A stretch of DNA of 19,015 nucleotides from Fidelibacterota bacterium TCS55 (GCA_905182385.1 CAJJBS010000147.1:1-19015), one strand, 5' to 3'. Positions 8,675 to 16,572 are shown, counted from the stretch's first letter. Notes: a model not told the origin generated them from the letters alone. Numbers and translations: made by a program.

Positions 8675-10319
8675 GAACTTTATTCCTAAATTCTTTTACT
8701 GTCGAGATACTTTCCACTGAAATTTTTTCTCCGCTAAATAAACTAGCAATAGCTTCTAACCTACCATCTTCATTCAAATAGTTAGCAATTACTTCCGTTT
8801 TATTATTAATTATTTTTTTATTAATAAATATATGATGATCTGCTTTAGATGCAATTTGAGGTAGATGTGTAATGCATAAAACTTGTTTGTTCTTAGCCAA
8901 GGCTTCAAGTGAAAGAGCTACTTTTTCTGCTGCTTTACCAGAAATACCAGAGTCTATTTCATCAAAAATAAGTGTATTAACTGGATCACTCTTTTCAAGG
9001 ATAGACTTTATAGCTAACATTATTCTAGAAACTTCTCCACCAGAGGCTATCTTTACAAGTGGCTTTGGACTTTCACCCGGATTAGCACTGAGAAAAAATT
9101 CAATATTATCATACCCTTTTGGACCAAAAACAACTTTTTCTTGATTGTGGAAGATTGAACTTTCAGAATCAGTTTTTGTTTTTATATTTATTTCAAACGT
9201 AGATCCAGGCATATTTAACTCTGTCATTTCAGACTCAATTTTCTTTGAAAGAATTTTTGCTTTTTCAGAACGTAATAAATGAAGTTGATCTGCAAATTTT
9301 TGATATTGAGAAACAAACATAATCTTCTCTTCTTCCAAATTCTTTATTTTTTCATCTAAACCAGATAAAGCTTCTAATTCATTTTGAGCTTGTTTTTTAA
9401 ATAAAGATATAGATTCTATAGATCCACCATATTTTCTTTTTAGTCCTTCAATTGCTTGTAAGCGCTCTTCTAAAAATTTGATTTTCTCAGAATCATTATC
9501 AAGACTTTCAATATGTTGCAATAATCCAAATGATGCATCTTGTATTGCCACGGATGCTTGTTTAATCGAATCCATAAATGGATTGAGTTCTTTATCATAA
9601 TTTGTTAAACGCTCAAGGTCATTTAACGTTGATGAAAGTTGACGGTAAATTGAATGGTCCTGCTCAGTTAATGATTGATTCATATTTTGAATAGTTGAAA
9701 TCAATTCATCAATATGATTTAATCGTTTAAATTCTCTACCTAAAATTAAATCTTCATTATCTAGAGGAGATATACTCTTTATTTCATTTAATTGAAACTT
9801 TAATAATTCTTTTTGATTAGAAGCTATTTTTTGTTGACCTATTGCTTCAGATAACTTTTCAATTGTTTTTGAAAGGTGATTGAAAATATATTCAATTTTT
9901 TTAGCCAGCTGTTTTGAATTGCAAAAACTATCTAAAAAGTCAATATGTGTATTTGAACTCAAAATATATTGTTGTTCATTTTGCCCATGAAAATCAGCGA
10001 TAACTTTTACTGATGATTTATAATCAGATTCGATAAAAGGTTTATCATTAACAAAAGACCTAGAACGTCCACTTTTACTAAGTAATCGACGGTAAATATT
10101 ATTTTTATCAATTTCAACTTCAACTTCAACTACTGATTGCTCTTGGCCACTTCTAACATAAGTTTTATCTGATTTTGCACCTAAAGCAAACCCAAGTGCT
10201 TTTAATAAAATAGATTTTCCAGCACCCGTCTCTCCAGTAATTACAGTTAATCCACGATTTAGGGTTAGCTCCATTTCTCTAATAATCGCAAAATCTTTTA
10301 TGAATATTTTTTTGATCAT
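8667..10319 (-). CDS. recN: DNA repair protein RecN
   Basis: SMC-like ATPase of 550 residues acting in double-strand break repair. The N-terminal half of the split ATPase head has Walker A GETGAGKS (29-36). The C-terminal half has the ABC-type signature ASGGEVSRIMLAI (around 425) and Walker B TLIFDEIDSGISG, then the switch histidine in CITHLPQIASKAD. Between them lie long, charged, helix-rich stretches fitting the two coiled-coil arms. FHGQNEQQ near residue 115 is a further RecN mark. The start overlaps the vanZ-like stop by 4 bases (ATGA) and its own stop overlaps murA. No LexA-type box is obvious close by, which is expected since the start lies inside another gene. Confidence 0.95.
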   Translation of the reverse strand: MIKKIFIKDFAIIREMELTLNRGLTVITGETGAGKSILLKALGFALGAKSDKTYVRSGQEQSVVEVEVEIDKNNIYRRLLSKSGRSRSFVNDKPFIESDYKSSVKVIADFHGQNEQQYILSSNTHIDFLDSFCNSKQLAKKIEYIFNHLSKTIEKLSEAIGQQKIASNQKELLKFQLNEIKSISPLDNEDLILGREFKRLNHIDELISTIQNMNQSLTEQDHSIYRQLSSTLNDLERLTNYDKELNPFMDSIKQASVAIQDASFGLLQHIESLDNDSEKIKFLEERLQAIEGLKRKYGGSIESISLFKKQAQNELEALSGLDEKIKNLEEEKIMFVSQYQKFADQLHLLRSEKAKILSKKIESEMTELNMPGSTFEINIKTKTDSESSIFHNQEKVVFGPKGYDNIEFFLSANPGESPKPLVKIASGGEVSRIMLAIKSILEKSDPVNTLIFDEIDSGISGKAAEKVALSLEALAKNKQVLCITHLPQIASKADHHIFINKKIINNKTEVIANYLNEDGRLEAIASLFSGEKISVESISTVKEFRNKVHG

Positions 10320-10663
10320 TTTTTACTATTTCCAATAACAAGGAGTGAACCAATTATAATTCCAAGTGTATCAGCTAAAACATCCCAAATACTTGAAAAC
10401 CTACCAGATATAAAAGATTGTAAATATTCATCCATTATACCAAAAAAAATCCCAAAAGGAATAACAAGTATTAACATTTTTGCAGAGATACTTTTCATGC
10501 TTTTCATCAATAAAATACCTAAAATAAAATATTCAATAAGATGAATAAGTTTATCAAAATTTAACAACATTGACTTTGGTAAAGATTCACCAGGCAATGA
10601 TGATAAAGAGAGTATAATAATCATATAAACTAAAAGATAAATACGAAAATATTTATAATTCAT
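10316..10663 (-). CDS. VanZ-family small membrane protein
   Basis: Protein of 115 residues with about four hydrophobic segments. It carries the VanZ pattern: DKLIHLIEYFILG (37-49), then DEYLQSFISGRFSSIWDVLADTLG (78-101), where the acidic residues, Gln and Gly-Arg are the typical conserved positions. VanZ itself raises teicoplanin resistance, but most family members have no known role and sit at the membrane. Single-domain versions of this length are common. The gene overlaps nnrD by 11 bases upstream and recN by 4 bases downstream, so it is expressed with them. No function in this cluster can be assigned from sequence. Confidence 0.85.
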   Translation of the reverse strand: MNYKYFRIYLLVYMIIILSLSSLPGESLPKSMLLNFDKLIHLIEYFILGILLMKSMKSISAKMLILVIPFGIFFGIMDEYLQSFISGRFSSIWDVLADTLGIIIGSLLVIGNSKK

Positions 10664-11606
10664 AATTTGATATAACTCGAGCTACTTTGTTAAGTAAATC
10701 ACTAGCAATTAATCCATGCTGGCTTATTTCATGAGATAATTCATCACCTGCTTTTCCATGAATATACATTCCTATTTTAGCTGCTTCTTCAATACTATTT
10801 CCTTGTGCAATAAATGATGCTATAATTCCAGTAAGGACGTCTCCTGATCCTGCCGTAGCAAGCCCCGGATTACCAGTAGAATTAACACATCCTTTTGATT
10901 TCGATGCAACAAAAGAAGGTACATTCTTTAATAGAAGAGTACCTTTAAAATCATTCATAAAATAATCTATATTTTTTGGTAAATCTTCTTCTAATAACTT
11001 ATTATTTATCCCAGTTAATCTACTAAATTCACCTAGATGCGGTGTAATAACAAATTTTGATTTTATTTTTTTAAATAATTCTAAATTTTCATAGAATGGT
11101 TGAAATCCATCTGCATCTATTACAATAGGTTTATTTATTACTTTAATTAGTTTTGAAACTAATCGTGAAGTTTTCAGATTAGAACCTAAGCCTGGGCCAA
11201 TTATTATAACATCACACCAGTCAATATGATTCATTATTATATCATAATTATCCTCAATAAAATAGCCATTGCCTAAATCATCACATGGAATAGTCATCCC
11301 TTCAGTAATCTTTTGTTCGTAAATAGAATTCAAAGAACTAGGTGCAAAAGTTTTTGTAATGCCAGCGCCACTTCTTAGTGCACTCATAGTAGAAAGGTAT
11401 GCAGCACCGGTCATACCAACCGAACCTGCTAAAATTAAAACTTTTCCTTGATTGTATTTATGTGATCTTAATTCAATGTTTTGAATCATTGAATTAATCT
11501 GACTATCTTCTAAAAGAGTCCAGTCTAAGGAAGTCCCTAGAATTTTATGCTTATCTATAGCAATTTTATCTAATTTATCTGCTTGCTCTTTTGTTATGAG
11601 TTTCAT
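10653..11606 (-). CDS. nnrD: ADP-dependent NAD(P)H-hydrate dehydratase with vestigial epimerase N-terminus
   Basis: Metabolite-repair enzyme that dehydrates the damaged S-form of NAD(P)H hydrate back to NAD(P)H using ADP. The ribokinase-like C-terminal domain is complete: GKVLILAGSVGMTGAAYLS (near 54-72), the IGPGLG segment, ITPHLGEFSRLTG, and NPGLATAGSGDVLTGIIA with the catalytic Asp in GSGD. The first 27 residues (from MKLITKEQADKLDKIAID) look like the opening helix of the YjeF_N epimerase domain, but the rest of that domain, including its GNNGGDG loop, is absent. Length is 317 residues against about 500 for the bifunctional form. I chose the ATG at 11606, which shares one base with the acpS stop (TGATG). 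A TTG one codon upstream (11609) is also possible. Confidence 0.9.
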   Translation of the reverse strand: MKLITKEQADKLDKIAIDKHKILGTSLDWTLLEDSQINSMIQNIELRSHKYNQGKVLILAGSVGMTGAAYLSTMSALRSGAGITKTFAPSSLNSIYEQKITEGMTIPCDDLGNGYFIEDNYDIIMNHIDWCDVIIIGPGLGSNLKTSRLVSKLIKVINKPIVIDADGFQPFYENLELFKKIKSKFVITPHLGEFSRLTGINNKLLEEDLPKNIDYFMNDFKGTLLLKNVPSFVASKSKGCVNSTGNPGLATAGSGDVLTGIIASFIAQGNSIEEAAKIGMYIHGKAGDELSHEISQHGLIASDLLNKVARVISNYEL

Positions 11607-11968
11607 CAATAAAAAAGAACAGCCATTGCAACAGCAAATTCACTTTCATGGGAAATACTAACTTTTATTTCTTTATAAGTTAATTCGTTAATATTAGTAA
11701 CTATAGGTATACCGTTTATATCGGGCAAAATTTCAATTTTATTAAAAGAAATTTCTTTTTCATATCCAGAACTATAAATGCACTTTTTTATAGACTCTTT
11801 AGCAGCAAACCTTCCTGCAAAATGTATTGAGGGATTTGGTTTACCATCGCAATAAGAAGATTCATTGATTGTGAAAGTCTTTTGTTTAAAACGATCACCA
11901 TGTTGTTTAAGCAGTCGATAAATACGCTGAACAGAAACAATGTCCGTTCCAATAGATTGATTATTCGT
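11606..11968 (-). CDS. acpS: Holo-[acyl-carrier-protein] synthase with non-canonical start
   Basis: Transfers 4'-phosphopantetheine from CoA to apo-acyl carrier protein in the cytosol, needed for fatty acid synthesis. My translation of the minus strand gives about 120 residues, the usual AcpS length. It opens SIGTDIVSVQRI with the metal-binding Asp (residue 9), carries HFAGRFAAKESI with the second metal ligand Glu58, then EILPDINGIPIV and VSISHESEFAVAMAVL at the end. No ATG, GTG or TTG exists between the upstream in-frame TGA (11972-11974) and the conserved core. The best start is ACG at 11966-11968: an AAGGA lies 8 bases before it and it gives the expected residues before the SIGTD core. ATT at 11953 is the other option but has no ribosome site. 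The gene overlaps the HAD gene by 8 bases and nnrD by one. Confidence 0.88.
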   Translation of the reverse strand, partial: TNNQSIGTDIVSVQRIYRLLKQHGDRFKQKTFTINESSYCDGKPNPSIHFAGRFAAKESIKKCIYSSGYEKEISFNKIEILPDINGIPIVTNINELTYKEIKVSISHESEFAVAMAVLFY

Positions 11969-12644
11969 TGTTCAAATCCTTCACTATATTAACAACTTCA
12001 TATATGTCATCTACATCCCAGTCAGCACCAGAATCTATTGTTCCAAAGGTATCACCATAACGAGCAAAAATAGTTTTCATACCAATTTGACTAGCTCCAA
12101 CTACATCTCTGTCAGGCCAATCACCTATCATTAAGGCTTCATCTGAATTAACATTTAAAATATTAAGTGCCATTTCAAATGGCTTAGGTGATGGCTTATG
12201 AGCACCAGAATCATCATAAGTGAGTACAGGATCAAAAACATGGTGTAGATTTAAATAATATAAACGCATCCATGCTTCTCTGCTTGGTGCATCAGAAACC
12301 ACAGCCAATTTTATACCCATTTTAATTAATTCAATTAGAGTTTTATTTACGTTAGGATAAACTAATAAAGTTGCCTCTCTAGCACGTCGATAAGATACAA
12401 TAGCAGCAGCTAATATTTTATTACTTACTTTGCCAAAATTTTGAATTAAAAAGTCATCAAAAACTTGTTGATGCTCCCAACCTTTATTTTGATATAATTT
12501 GAAAATTTCTTGATAGGCTTGGTCTTCATTCCTATTTAAGCCTGCTTCATTCATTGCAGTTATTGCAGCTTTAACAGCAAACTGCTTCATTTTCATAAAA
12601 TCAAGTAAGGTATTATCGAGGTCAAAAATGATAGCTTTTATCAT
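11961..12644 (-). CDS. HAD-superfamily hydrolase
   Basis: Predicted cytosolic phosphatase-like hydrolase of 227 residues. HAD motif I is FDLDNTLLD (7-15) with nucleophile and general-acid aspartates. Motif II is the Ser in VVSDAPS, motif III the Lys in HKPSPKPF, and motif IV is MIGDWPDRDVVGA. The helical insert between motifs I and II fits a subfamily IA cap. It resembles phosphoglycolate phosphatase-like proteins in layout, but nothing in the sequence fixes the substrate. The gene begins 19 bases after the TPR gene ends, and its last codons overlap the probable acpS start, so it is part of the same transcript. Confidence 0.85.
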   Translation of the reverse strand: MIKAIIFDLDNTLLDFMKMKQFAVKAAITAMNEAGLNRNEDQAYQEIFKLYQNKGWEHQQVFDDFLIQNFGKVSNKILAAAIVSYRRAREATLLVYPNVNKTLIELIKMGIKLAVVSDAPSREAWMRLYYLNLHHVFDPVLTYDDSGAHKPSPKPFEMALNILNVNSDEALMIGDWPDRDVVGASQIGMKTIFARYGDTFGTIDSGADWDVDDIYEVVNIVKDLNNE

Positions 12645-12663
12645 AATTTAAACTATAAAAGAA

Positions 12664-13971
12664 TTAATTCGCGTATTTTTGAGGATTTTTAACTTTGTCA
12701 ATTTCATATTCAGCCATAGTTCTCCAGGTTCTATCGCTCCTTGCTTTTTCAAATGCATTAAGGGCTCCTGTTTTATTTCCTTTTCCAGAACACCATTCAG
12801 CTATTCCTAATTCAAACCAAGCACCACCAAATCTATTTTTTAATTCCGTACTATTTCGTGCTGCAATTTTTGCTCCATCACAATTACCTCTTGAATTTTG
12901 TGCACTTGCTAAACGAAAAAAGCTCATGGCATCTTTTTTATTTAGGCCCACAGCCATTTGCAATGAAGTGACTGCTTCTTCCCAGTTTTTTTCTTCTACA
13001 TGAATAATACCAAGATTAGCATATCCTTTAGAATAATTGGGATTTACAGTTATAGCAATATTTAAAACTTGCTTAGCTTTTTCATAGTTTTTAGCATTTA
13101 TATAAATATCTCCCATTGCGCCATATGCTTTATCATATCCTGGGTTAATATCGACAGCAGACTCTAGAGCACTTATCGCCCCTTTCATATCATTCATTCC
13201 GTTTTTTGCTAAACCAAGAGCAAAATAGCCTTTATAAAACTGCGGATTAACCTTAAGAGCCTCCTCATAGGTTGAAACTGCCAATTCTTTATCGCCCATT
13301 TTAGATTGAATTACTCCAATTTGATAATAAGCTTGATAGAAAGTTTTATCTACCTTCAATACTTCTTCATAAGAAGACAATGCGCCTTCAAGGTCACCTC
13401 GTTTGTACGATTGATTACCATTATTAAAATAATTTTTTGCTACATTTTTAATTGCAGCATATGCAGTTTTATGCTCGGGGTTAACTTCTAATGTTTTATT
13501 AAAATATTCAACAGCTTCTGTAAATTCTTTTTTTCTAAAATGAGTAAGTCCCATATTGAAAACTGATTCAGGGTAGTTTGGGAATTTTTCAAAAGCAATT
13601 CTAAATGATTCGAAAGCATTATCAGCCTCTCCATTTTTCATAGAACGAATACCTTTACTCATAAGAGTATTTAGTTCACTCATATTTTCAAATTCAGTTC
13701 TAAAAGCTTTATTTTCTGGGTCCGCTTCAATTGCTTCTTTCAAAAATTCACCTGATTTTTTTAGGTCACCTTTACGCATTGAGACATGAGCAAGACCTAA
13801 ATATGCTGGAGCAAAGGTAGGGTCAACCTGGAGTACTGCATTAAACTCTTCTTCGGCTTTTGAAACTTTACTAGCATCTAAGCTCGCTTGAGCTGTTTTA
13901 TAAAGCTCATCAGGAGACTGAGCGTTTATTAATCCAAATAAAAAAGATGAAATTAATACTTTCTTAAACAT
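12664..13971 (-). CDS. Exported TPR-repeat protein
   Basis: Protein of about 435 residues made almost wholly of tetratricopeptide repeats, roughly ten 34-residue units with the usual Gly/Ala-Tyr-Ala...Pro spacing (for example FAPAYLGLAHVSMRKGDL and YQAYYQIGVIQSKMGDKELA). Such superhelices act as protein-binding scaffolds. The N-terminus MFKKVLISSFLFGLINAQS is a short signal peptide without a lipobox Cys, so the protein is probably periplasmic. Two cysteines lie near the C-terminus (GNCDGAK and EWCSGKG). I prefer the ATG at 13971 because AGGAA lies 9 bases before it. The upstream in-frame ATG at 13980 is only about one base from that site. It follows the tRNA-Leu gene by about 30 bases. Specific partner unknown. 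Confidence 0.85.
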   Translation of the reverse strand: MFKKVLISSFLFGLINAQSPDELYKTAQASLDASKVSKAEEEFNAVLQVDPTFAPAYLGLAHVSMRKGDLKKSGEFLKEAIEADPENKAFRTEFENMSELNTLMSKGIRSMKNGEADNAFESFRIAFEKFPNYPESVFNMGLTHFRKKEFTEAVEYFNKTLEVNPEHKTAYAAIKNVAKNYFNNGNQSYKRGDLEGALSSYEEVLKVDKTFYQAYYQIGVIQSKMGDKELAVSTYEEALKVNPQFYKGYFALGLAKNGMNDMKGAISALESAVDINPGYDKAYGAMGDIYINAKNYEKAKQVLNIAITVNPNYSKGYANLGIIHVEEKNWEEAVTSLQMAVGLNKKDAMSFFRLASAQNSRGNCDGAKIAARNSTELKNRFGGAWFELGIAEWCSGKGNKTGALNAFEKARSDRTWRTMAEYEIDKVKNPQKYAN

Positions 13972-14001
13972 AGTTGTCATTTCCTGTAATTAAATTATTT
14001 G

Positions 14002-14085
14002 TGCCGAAGGCCGGACTCGAACCGGCACGAGGTTTCCCCCACAGACCCCTCAAGCCTGCGTGTCTACCAATTCCACCACTTCGGC
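14002..14085 (-). tRNA. tRNA-Leu, anticodon GAG
   Basis: The minus-strand sequence from 14085 to 14002 (84 bases) folds as a class II tRNA. The acceptor stem GCCGAAG pairs with CTTCGGC. The D-arm contains GGTAGACAC. The anticodon stem CAGGC/GTCTG encloses loop TTGAGGG with anticodon GAG, reading CUC and CUU. The long variable arm has a GGGG/CCTC stem, and the T-arm is GCCGG-TTCGAGT-CCGGC. The long variable arm and D-loop form identify leucine. The 3' CCA is not encoded. It lies 11 bases after secG and is likely transcribed with it. Confidence 0.95.
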
Positions 14086-14096
14086 CTAAAGGCAAT

Positions 14097-14441
14097 TTAT
14101 TTATTTTCCTCTTTGGGCAATGTAGTAGGAGGTAGCGAAAGTGTCTCCATTGGGGTTTCGAAGACTCCTTCTTCTTGAGCTTGTTCAATAACTGAACCAG
14201 ATCCGCCAGAAGAAGGTCTACCTAATAAACTAATTAGTAGTGCTAACCCCATAAAAGCAACAGCTAAATAAGTAGTTATCTTGCTTAATACTGTCGTAGA
14301 ACTACGCCCACCAAAGATAGCATTAGTGGTTTGACCTCCGATTGAACCAGCTAAGCCACCACCTTGACTCGCTTGCATCAAAACAACGGTTACAAGTAAC
14401 ACACTAACTATTGCATGGACTGTAATTAAAAAACCTAACAT
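14097..14441 (-). CDS. secG: Preprotein translocase subunit SecG
   Basis: Small subunit (114 residues) of the SecYEG protein-export channel. It has two membrane segments, about 2-22 and 56-75, linked by the conserved cytoplasmic stretch LMQASQGGGLAGSIGGQTTNAIFGGRSS (described here by its key Gly-rich motif) typical of SecG. The C-terminal tail is Gly/Ser-rich then acidic and variable, as is normal. A strong GAGGT site 5 bases before the ATG overlaps the tpiA stop codon. The pgk-tpiA-secG-tRNA-Leu order is found in many bacteria. Confidence 0.93.
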   Translation of the reverse strand: MLGFLITVHAIVSVLLVTVVLMQASQGGGLAGSIGGQTTNAIFGGRSSTTVLSKITTYLAVAFMGLALLISLLGRPSSGGSGSVIEQAQEEGVFETPMETLSLPPTTLPKEENK

Positions 14442-14451
14442 ATTTTACCTC

Positions 14452-15213
14452 TTAAAAATTTTTAACTATATTAACTATATTACAAAAACTATCAATCTCT
14501 AAACTAGCACCACCAATCAAAAATCCATTTACTCCATCGATATTTATTAAAGATTCTGCATTCTTTTCATTTACAGAACCACCATAAATAATTGGGACAT
14601 CTAATCCTTTAGAACCAAAAAGAGTTTCTAAATTAGTTTTTATTTTAAGATGAGCCTCCTCAACTTGTAACGTCGACGCTGTTTCTCCTGTCCCTATTGC
14701 CCAAACAGGTTCATAGGCAAGAATAAACTTCTCAGGGTTGATATTATCTATATTCTTTAACCCAAGTTCTATTTGATCTTTAAGGATTTTTCCTGTAAGA
14801 CCCGACTTTCGCTGATCAAGCGTTTCACCTATACAAAAGATAGGAATCACATTTGACTTACTAGTCGTAATAATCTTTTTATTAATAAAATCATCTAATT
14901 CTCCAAAAGTATGCCGACGATCTGAGTGCCCTATTATAGCATACTCAACACCAATTGAATTAAGCATGTTAACAGAAATCTCACCCGTATATGCACCTTT
15001 AAGCTCATTATGTACATTTTGAGCTCCAACACTAAAGTCAGAACTCTTCAATGTATCAACAATAGTAAAGAGCGATGTAAATGGCGGACAAAATATAACC
15101 TTTGCATTACCCTTATCCAATATACGTTTTTGTATCTCACTAACGAACGACTTTCCATCTTGATTAGACTTATTCATCTTCCAATTTCCAGCTACTATAC
15201 AAGTACTCTTCAT
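14452..15213 (-). CDS. tpiA: Triosephosphate isomerase
   Basis: Cytosolic glycolytic enzyme interconverting dihydroxyacetone phosphate and glyceraldehyde 3-phosphate. At 253 residues it has the normal length of this TIM-barrel protein. The N-terminal lysine loop AGNWKMNKS (8-16), the catalytic His in YAIIGHSDRRHTFGE, the catalytic Glu in LAYEPVWAIGTG and the phosphate-binding IIYGGSVNEKNA are all present. One oddity: the near-invariant GHSERR motif reads GHSDRR, so the structural/acid residue next to the catalytic His is Asp. The ATG follows the pgk stop directly, with no gap, so the two glycolytic enzymes are translationally linked. Confidence 0.95.
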   Translation of the reverse strand: MKSTCIVAGNWKMNKSNQDGKSFVSEIQKRILDKGNAKVIFCPPFTSLFTIVDTLKSSDFSVGAQNVHNELKGAYTGEISVNMLNSIGVEYAIIGHSDRRHTFGELDDFINKKIITTSKSNVIPIFCIGETLDQRKSGLTGKILKDQIELGLKNIDNINPEKFILAYEPVWAIGTGETASTLQVEEAHLKIKTNLETLFGSKGLDVPIIYGGSVNEKNAESLINIDGVNGFLIGGASLEIDSFCNIVNIVKNF

Positions 15214-16395
15214 TTAAAGCTCCAATGCATAAATAGCAGGCATAGTATTACCTGACAAGAGAGAGAGAGTAGCCCCACCTCCTGTAGAAATGTGACTGAA
15301 ATTATTTAGCATTCCAAATTTTTTAATTGCCGCAGCTGAATCTCCACCTCCAACAATAGTCGTAGACCCTTCATTCGTTACATTACTAATACTTTCTGCG
15401 ATTTTTTCTGTACCAAGATGAAAGCCATCAACTTCAAAAACGCCCATAGGACCATTCCATAATACTGTACCTGAATTACGTATAATTTTTGAAAATTCAT
15501 CAATCGAGCTTGGTCCAATATCTAAACCCATTAGATCAGAAGGTATTTCATTTGAACTACAAATTAATTGTTTTTTATGATTCATTGATTTTGCGCAAAT
15601 AAAGTCTTTTGGGAAAATTAAGCTGGTTTTTCCTCGGGCATTAGCTAATATTTTTTTTACTTCAGGAATCATAGATGGATCAATAAGGGAAGTCCCAATA
15701 TCTTTACCTTTTGCTTTTAAAAAAGTAAATGCCATTCCACCGCCAATTATTATTTGATCCGCTATTGGAATAAACCTATTAATTAAATCAATTTTAGTAT
15801 CAATTTTTGCACCACCAAGAATAAGAGTTAATGGTTTTTTAGGTAGACTCATTGATTTATTCAAAAATTCTAATTCTTTTTCTATTAAAAAACCCATACA
15901 CTTTTGATTGAAGTATTTACTTACACCAACGTTAGAAGCATGAGAACGATGAGCCGTACCGAAAGCATCATTGATAAAAATTTGGCCATGCTTCGCTAAA
16001 TTAATGGAAAAGTTTTGGTCGTTTTTAGTTTCTTCCGTATGAAAACGTAAATTCTCGAGTAAATGTATTTCTCCGGAACGAAGCCCCAGAGTAACATCAT
16101 GAGCATCTTCGGATATGCAATTATTTGAAAACTTAATTGGCATCTCAAGTAGGTCAGCTAACTTCTCACCCGCAGGCATTAAACTTAACTTTGGATCAAT
16201 AATACCATTTGGTCTCCCTAAATGAGATATTAAGATAACTTTAGATCCTTCATTTAAACAGTATTGTATTGTTGGTAGAGCTGCACGTATACGAAAGTCA
16301 TCTATTACACAATCATTATCCACGGGGACATTGAAATCAACCCTAATGAGCACGCGCTTATCTTTTAGGTCAAAAGATTTAAGTGTTTTTAACAA
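15214..16395 (-). CDS. pgk: Phosphoglycerate kinase (TTG start)
   Basis: Transfers the acyl phosphate of 1,3-bisphosphoglycerate to ADP in glycolysis. At 393 residues it is full length. Substrate-binding RVDFNVP and SHLGRP, the LLENLRFHTEE and NDAFGTAHRSHAS blocks, GGGMAFTFLKAKG, the nucleotide-site WNGPMGVFE and the C-terminal VGGGDSAAAI and STGGGATLSLL are all in place. The reading frame has a stop codon immediately before a TTG at 16393-16395, and no ATG or GTG is available until residue 15, inside the conserved RVLIRVDFNVP core, so TTG is the only workable start. An AGGA lies 12 bases upstream, somewhat far. pgk heads the minus-strand cluster and is divergent from the receiver/PPDK fusion gene. 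Confidence 0.95.
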   Translation of the reverse strand: MLKTLKSFDLKDKRVLIRVDFNVPVDNDCVIDDFRIRAALPTIQYCLNEGSKVILISHLGRPNGIIDPKLSLMPAGEKLADLLEMPIKFSNNCISEDAHDVTLGLRSGEIHLLENLRFHTEETKNDQNFSINLAKHGQIFINDAFGTAHRSHASNVGVSKYFNQKCMGFLIEKELEFLNKSMSLPKKPLTLILGGAKIDTKIDLINRFIPIADQIIIGGGMAFTFLKAKGKDIGTSLIDPSMIPEVKKILANARGKTSLIFPKDFICAKSMNHKKQLICSSNEIPSDLMGLDIGPSSIDEFSKIIRNSGTVLWNGPMGVFEVDGFHLGTEKIAESISNVTNEGSTTIVGGGDSAAAIKKFGMLNNFSHISTGGGATLSLLSGNTMPAIYALEL

Positions 16396-16456
16396 TTAGT
16401 TAGCTATTCCTAAGACAGTTTTTAGATATTTATGATCAAAATTTAATTAGAGAAAT

Positions 16457-16484
16457 ATTATGTTTAATAATTATTTGCCTGCAA
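16457..16484 (-). promoter_or_regulatory. Candidate pgk promoter
   Basis: On the minus strand TTGCAG (16479-16484) and CATAAT (16457-16462) are separated by 16 bases and lie about 62 bases before the pgk TTG. The -10 box matches five of six positions, the -35 only three. The region is very AT-rich, so this is a weak, position-based call. Confidence 0.3.
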
Positions 16485-16486
16485 TA

Positions 16487-16502
16487 GTAACTCTAAAGTT
16501 AC
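16487..16502. repeat. Short perfect dyad GTAACT-CTAA-AGTTAC
   Basis: Two perfectly complementary 6-base arms are separated by 4 bases, in the pgk/receiver-PPDK divergent gap, directly upstream of the candidate pgk -35 box. This is the size and place of an operator half-site pair, but 6-base dyads also arise by chance. Confidence 0.5.
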
Positions 16503-16543
16503 GAATGTTAAGTATATATTTTTAAGTCGTTCTTTAAGGTTTT

Positions 16544-16572
16544 TTTATAAAATAAAATTGTATTTCTATCAT
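16544..16572 (+). promoter_or_regulatory. Candidate promoter of the receiver/PPDK fusion gene
   Basis: TTTATA (16544-16549) and TATCAT (16567-16572) are separated by 17 bases. The -35 matches four of six consensus bases and the -10 five of six. Transcription would begin near 16579, giving a leader of about 25 bases that consists largely of the GAGTCCTTA repeat. Pattern support only. Confidence 0.35.

Noticed and set aside
13964..14188. 74-residue minus-strand frame across the tRNA
   Set aside because: It runs through the tRNA-Leu and the end of secG in another frame, so it is a chance open frame.
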